Origin: JAEUKQ01 sp044227605
GTDB lineage: Bacteria > Pseudomonadota > Alphaproteobacteria > JAEUKQ01
DNA: 10,213 bases
Direction: 5' to 3'
NCBI GenBank assembly: GCA_044227605.1
Contig: JBGAWJ010000054.1
Span: forward strand, 1 to 10,213
The notes beneath the pieces are model-generated. The model made no database searches. It saw only the letters and a list, made by a program, of their open reading frames with translations, and was not told where the DNA came from. Shown here piece by piece: positions 7,150 through 10,213 of the stretch (the first letter of the stretch is position 1; the number at the start of each line of letters is the position of its first letter). Position numbers and translations under genes: made by a program.

Positions 7150-9090
7150 ATGGATCCGATGGTAAGAAAAGTTAGTTTTGATGTTCAATTAGACAATTTA
7201 ATTAATGAAAATCGTTTGCACCTGAAGAAGCAACAAGCGGAGGATGGCCATTGGATTTTTGAATTGGAAGCGGACGCGACCATTCCTGCTGAATATATCA
7301 TGTTGCAGCATTTTTTAGATGAACCCAATCCTAAAATTGAAGAAAAAATTGCCCGGTATCTTCGCCACACGCAAGAAGATCACGGGGGCTGGCCACTTTT
7401 CCACAAGGGAGACATGGATTTAAGTGCCAGCGTCAAGGCTTATTTTGCCTTAAAACTAGTTGGCGATGACCCTAATGCCTCCCATATGCGTAAAGCCAGG
7501 AATGCTATTTTAGCTAAAGGCGGCGCTGCATCAGCAAATGTTTTTACAAGAATTGCTTTAGCAATTTTTGGCCTACTGCCTTGGCGGGCAGTGCCAACTA
7601 TGCCAATTGAAATTATGTTGCTGCCTAAATGGTTTCCCTTTCATCTGGATAAGGTTTCTTATTGGTCCCGAACGGTCATCGTACCCTTATTGGTGTTAAT
7701 GACTTTAAAACCCCGGGCAAAAAATCCTAAAAGGGTTAGGATTGACGAATTATTTGTTATCCCACCAGATAAACAGCGCAAATATTTAACAAATACGGGT
7801 CATTTTCTTTGGGGACGGTTATTCTTGGGACTTGATAAATTGTTAAAAATTGTGGAGCCCGTTTTCCCTAAAAAAACGCGCAAAAAAGCATTGCAACTGG
7901 CTATGGATTGGTTTGCAGAACGCTTAAATGCAGAAGATGGCTTAGGAGCAATCTTTCCAGCAATGGCAAATTCCGTGATGGCGATGGAGGCTATGGGCTA
8001 TCCAAAAAATAATCCGCAATTTGTTGCGGCTAAAAAATCCATCGATAAACTTCTGATTATTGATCAAGAAAAAGATATGGCTTACTGTCAACCATGTGTT
8101 TCACCTGTGTGGGACACAGCTTTAACCTTACACACGTTAGTTGAAGCAGGAGAAGCTAACCACGCTCCAACAATTATGAAAGGGTTGGATTGGTTAAAGC
8201 ACAAACAAATTACTAATATTAAGGGCGATTGGGCAGTTAAAGCGCCTGATCTGAAACCGGGGGGATGGGCGTTTCAATATAACAATGCTTATTATCCAGA
8301 TGTCGATGATACTGCTGTGGTGGGAATGATCTTGGACCGTGCAGATCGTCATCATTATTTAGAGCAAATTGATATAGCATCCACCTGGGTTAAAGGAATG
8401 CAATCACGTAACGGAGGATGGGGGGCTTTTGATATAGATAACCATCATTATTATTTAAATCATATTCCTTTTTCAGATCATGGTGCTTTGTTAGATCCCC
8501 CCACGGTAGATGTTAGTGCTCGCTGCATTAGTTTTTTAGCGCAGCTCGGCGTTAAAAAGGATGATACTCGGATAGTAAAAGCCATGAAATATCTTAAGAA
8601 AAATCAAGAAAAAGACGGATCGTGGTTTGGTAGGTGGGGTACAAACTATATTTATGGTACTTGGTCGGTTTTATGTGCCTTAAACGCTGTAGATGAAGAT
8701 ATGGGGCAACCATACATTCAAAAAGCAATTTATTGGTTATTCGCACGGCAAAACCCAGATGGAGGGTGGGGGGAGGACGGTGCAAGTTATTGGGTGGAGA
8801 GAAGACAAGAATGTAAAGCAAGTACCCCATCGCAGACTGCCTGGGCTTTGTTGGGTTTAATGGCGGCTGGTCAAGTCGGGCACGAGGCTGTTGAAAAAGG
8901 AATACAATATTTGATCAATTGCCCACGTGAAAAAGGTCGTTGGCAGGAAGATTGGTTTACTGCGGTTGGGTTTCCACGCGTTTTTTATTTGAAATATCAT
9001 GGATATGCCCGTTATTTTCCATTGTGGGCTTTATCACGCTATCGAAATTTAAAGAATTCAAATAATATCCGTTCCATCCACGGGATGTAA
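7150..9090 (+). CDS. shc: Squalene--hopene cyclase (HpnF)
   Basis: Shc cyclises squalene to hopene and hopanol (diplopterol) at the cytoplasmic membrane. The 646-residue length fits the family. The protonating motif DVDDTAV is present at residues 384-390, with D386 the expected catalytic acid. Several QW-type repeats are visible: KKQQAEDGHWIFE near the N-terminus, TQEDHGGWPLF, MQSRNGGWGAFD, NQEKDGSWFGRWG and RQNPDGGWGEDG. The C-terminal KYHGYARYFPLWALSRYRNLK is also characteristic. The internal hydrophobic region around residues 135-185 (FGLLPWRAVPTMPIEIMLLP onward) matches the part that seats the enzyme in the membrane. ATG 7150 is preceded only by a weak AAAAG; ATG 7159 (residue 4) is an alternative. 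It follows hpnE by 68 bases and may have its own promoter. A 5-bp hairpin spans the 3' end of the coding sequence but is not a terminator. Confidence 0.97.
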   Translation: MDPMVRKVSFDVQLDNLINENRLHLKKQQAEDGHWIFELEADATIPAEYIMLQHFLDEPNPKIEEKIARYLRHTQEDHGGWPLFHKGDMDLSASVKAYFALKLVGDDPNASHMRKARNAILAKGGAASANVFTRIALAIFGLLPWRAVPTMPIEIMLLPKWFPFHLDKVSYWSRTVIVPLLVLMTLKPRAKNPKRVRIDELFVIPPDKQRKYLTNTGHFLWGRLFLGLDKLLKIVEPVFPKKTRKKALQLAMDWFAERLNAEDGLGAIFPAMANSVMAMEAMGYPKNNPQFVAAKKSIDKLLIIDQEKDMAYCQPCVSPVWDTALTLHTLVEAGEANHAPTIMKGLDWLKHKQITNIKGDWAVKAPDLKPGGWAFQYNNAYYPDVDDTAVVGMILDRADRHHYLEQIDIASTWVKGMQSRNGGWGAFDIDNHHYYLNHIPFSDHGALLDPPTVDVSARCISFLAQLGVKKDDTRIVKAMKYLKKNQEKDGSWFGRWGTNYIYGTWSVLCALNAVDEDMGQPYIQKAIYWLFARQNPDGGWGEDGASYWVERRQECKASTPSQTAWALLGLMAAGQVGHEAVEKGIQYLINCPREKGRWQEDWFTAVGFPRVFYLKYHGYARYFPLWALSRYRNLKNSNNIRSIHGM

Positions 9091-9100
9091 TAAAAAGTTA

Positions 9101-9106
9101 GGGAGG
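9101..9106 (+). promoter_or_regulatory. Strong Shine-Dalgarno sequence deciding a TTG start
   Basis: GGGAGG ends 4 bases before the TTG at 9111. An in-frame stop (TAG) lies at 9099-9101, so no earlier start is possible. The next in-frame ATG (residue 28) falls inside the first membrane helix. This makes TTG 9111 the best start of the sensor gene. Confidence 0.7.
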
Positions 9107-9110
9107 TTGT

Positions 9111-10213
9111 TTGAGAAAATTTTTATGGAGTAGTGTAATTGGCTTGTTTAAGTCACCTCGCAGGCTATTACCTTTAATAGCAATTATTGTGCCCATGAGC
9201 GGTATTTTGGTCGGGCTTTTTTATATTGACCGGCTTGATCAGGAAAGGTTTGTGCAATCGCAACGGAATGCAGTGTTGGATAGAGCCAGTGTCGTTCGGT
9301 CCCGTTTGGAAAGTACTTTAAACAGCGCCCTGTTGCTATCCCAAAGTTTAAACACATTTATTTCTATCCATGGCGATATAACAGAAGAAGAATTTCAAGC
9401 ATTTGCAAAAGATATGTATGCGAAAAGCCCGGTTTCTTTAAAAATTCTTTTGATCCGCAATACCCATATTACGGACAGTTATCCAAGAACAGGAAATTCT
9501 ATTCTGATTGGTCAACATATTGGCGATTACCAAAAATTATTTCAAAGTTTTCGTTTCGCGATGGCCTCAGGCAATTCCGTTATTGCAGGCCCCGTGGAAA
9601 TGATTGACGGGGAAAAAACTTTTGTTGCATGGCTGCCGATTTTTTTATCGGCGGAAGAAAACGAAATTCAAGCTCTTTCATATTGGGGACAAATTGCCAT
9701 CGTTATTAAATATTCAACCATGCTGACAGAGATTCGTTTTTCTGATGCAGCCAATGAGCTAAAACTGGCAATTCGTGGCGTTGACGGCAAGGGATCTTCC
9801 GGAGGGATTTTTGTTGGCGACAGCAGGGTTTTTTTAGAAAATCCCGTAATAGTTGATATTTCTTTGCCAGGCGGTTCGTGGCAAATGGCCGCAATTCCTA
9901 AAGATGGCTGGTCCTTTCAATCACCTAATCGTCCCACTCTTATTGGTATTGGATTAATTACGTCGCTTATTGTGGGATTTTTAAGTTTTTTTGTGGTTTC
10001 AAAAAATCAATCCTTAAAACAATATGTTGAAGCGCTTTCTTTAACGACAGATGAGTTACGCCAAAGGGATCAATATTTGGCCCAGCGCAATTTATTATTA
10101 CAGGTACAACAAGAAGTTTCTGTAGATGGGATTATTGTTATCAATCCGGAACTGAAAATTGTTTCCCATAATAAAAAATTTGTAGATATTTGGCGGATGA
10201 CGCTGACAGGTTT
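9111..10213 (+). CDS. Membrane sensor with CHASE and PAS domains, N-terminal part (3' end outside window)
   Basis: The frame stays open from TTG 9111 to the right edge, giving 367 residues of an unfinished protein. Membrane helix 1 is at about 19-38 and helix 2 at about 276-297. Between them is a periplasmic domain (about 60-260) that reads like CHASE: RLESTLNSALLLSQSLNTFI, ITEEEFQAFAKDMYA, then NSILIGQHIGDY (129-140), VIAGPVEMIDGEKTFVAWLPIF (157-178) and YWGQIAIVIKYSTML (191-205). A polar, probably coiled-coil linker (about 300-333) leads to the start of a PAS domain, VSVDGIIVINPELKIVSHNKKFVDIW (337-361). Such proteins usually end in a histidine kinase or GGDEF/EAL output, which cannot be seen here. 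The gene starts 20 bases after shc with a strong ribosome binding site, so co-transcription is possible. The ligand is unknown; any role in controlling hopanoids is conjecture. Confidence 0.8.
   Translation, partial: MRKFLWSSVIGLFKSPRRLLPLIAIIVPMSGILVGLFYIDRLDQERFVQSQRNAVLDRASVVRSRLESTLNSALLLSQSLNTFISIHGDITEEEFQAFAKDMYAKSPVSLKILLIRNTHITDSYPRTGNSILIGQHIGDYQKLFQSFRFAMASGNSVIAGPVEMIDGEKTFVAWLPIFLSAEENEIQALSYWGQIAIVIKYSTMLTEIRFSDAANELKLAIRGVDGKGSSGGIFVGDSRVFLENPVIVDISLPGGSWQMAAIPKDGWSFQSPNRPTLIGIGLITSLIVGFLSFFVVSKNQSLKQYVEALSLTTDELRQRDQYLAQRNLLLQVQQEVSVDGIIVINPELKIVSHNKKFVDIWRMTLTG

Noticed and set aside
8594..8830. Minus-strand frame of 78 codons inside shc
   Set aside because: It is antisense to the conserved QW repeats of shc and has no start signals of its own.
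9075..9087. CATCC/GGATG hairpin at the end of shc as a terminator
   Set aside because: The stem is only 5 bp, lies within the coding sequence, and is followed by TAATAAAAAG rather than a T-run.
9706..9894. Minus-strand frame of 62 codons opposite the sensor gene
   Set aside because: The + strand frame here is continuous and codes for the end of the CHASE region, so this one is a shadow.

Overview
The window is an AT-rich stretch in which every recognisable gene reads on the + strand. It carries most of a bacterial hopanoid (sterol-like lipid) locus. The layout is: 3' end of hpnN (hopanoid RND transporter), hpnC, dxs, hpnB, hpnD, hpnE, shc/hpnF, then the 5' part of a membrane-bound CHASE-PAS sensor gene that runs off the right edge. 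Protein content (HpnC/HpnD/HpnE squalene route, HpnB, HpnN, an alphaproteobacterial-style DXS opening with TPLLDRV) suggests a Gram-negative alphaproteobacterium. The low GC is unusual for free-living hopanoid producers of that class and would fit a host-associated or otherwise AT-drifted lineage, perhaps in or near Rhodospirillales/Acetobacteraceae. The placement is inference from protein style only.

Region by region: 2-808 is the last 268 residues of HpnN, with five membrane helices. hpnC follows after a single base (810-1691). A 76-base gap with a small palindrome and a hairpin touching the ribosome binding site leads into dxs (1768-3666). hpnB (3683-4879), hpnD (4918-5817) and hpnE (5825-7081) follow with gaps of 16, 38 and 7 bases. 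A 68-base gap with a plausible sigma70-type promoter precedes shc (7150-9090). The sensor gene starts 20 bases after shc at a TTG codon with the best Shine-Dalgarno sequence in the window. No gap exceeds 80 bases, and I see no rho-independent terminator, tRNA, rRNA, CRISPR array or insertion sequence.

The genes form a nearly complete pathway. DXS makes deoxyxylulose 5-phosphate, the entry point of the MEP isoprenoid route. HpnD joins two farnesyl diphosphates to presqualene diphosphate, HpnC turns that into hydroxysqualene, HpnE reduces it to squalene, and Shc cyclises squalene to hopene/hopanol. HpnB is a hopanoid-associated glycosyltransferase of unsettled role, and HpnN moves hopanoids toward the outer membrane. 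The side-chain genes hpnH, hpnG and hpnO are not in this window. The most notable points are dxs embedded in the locus, the non-standard order that separates hpnC from hpnD/hpnE, a changed second metal-binding motif in HpnD, and the closely linked sensor gene. No wholly new system is evident.
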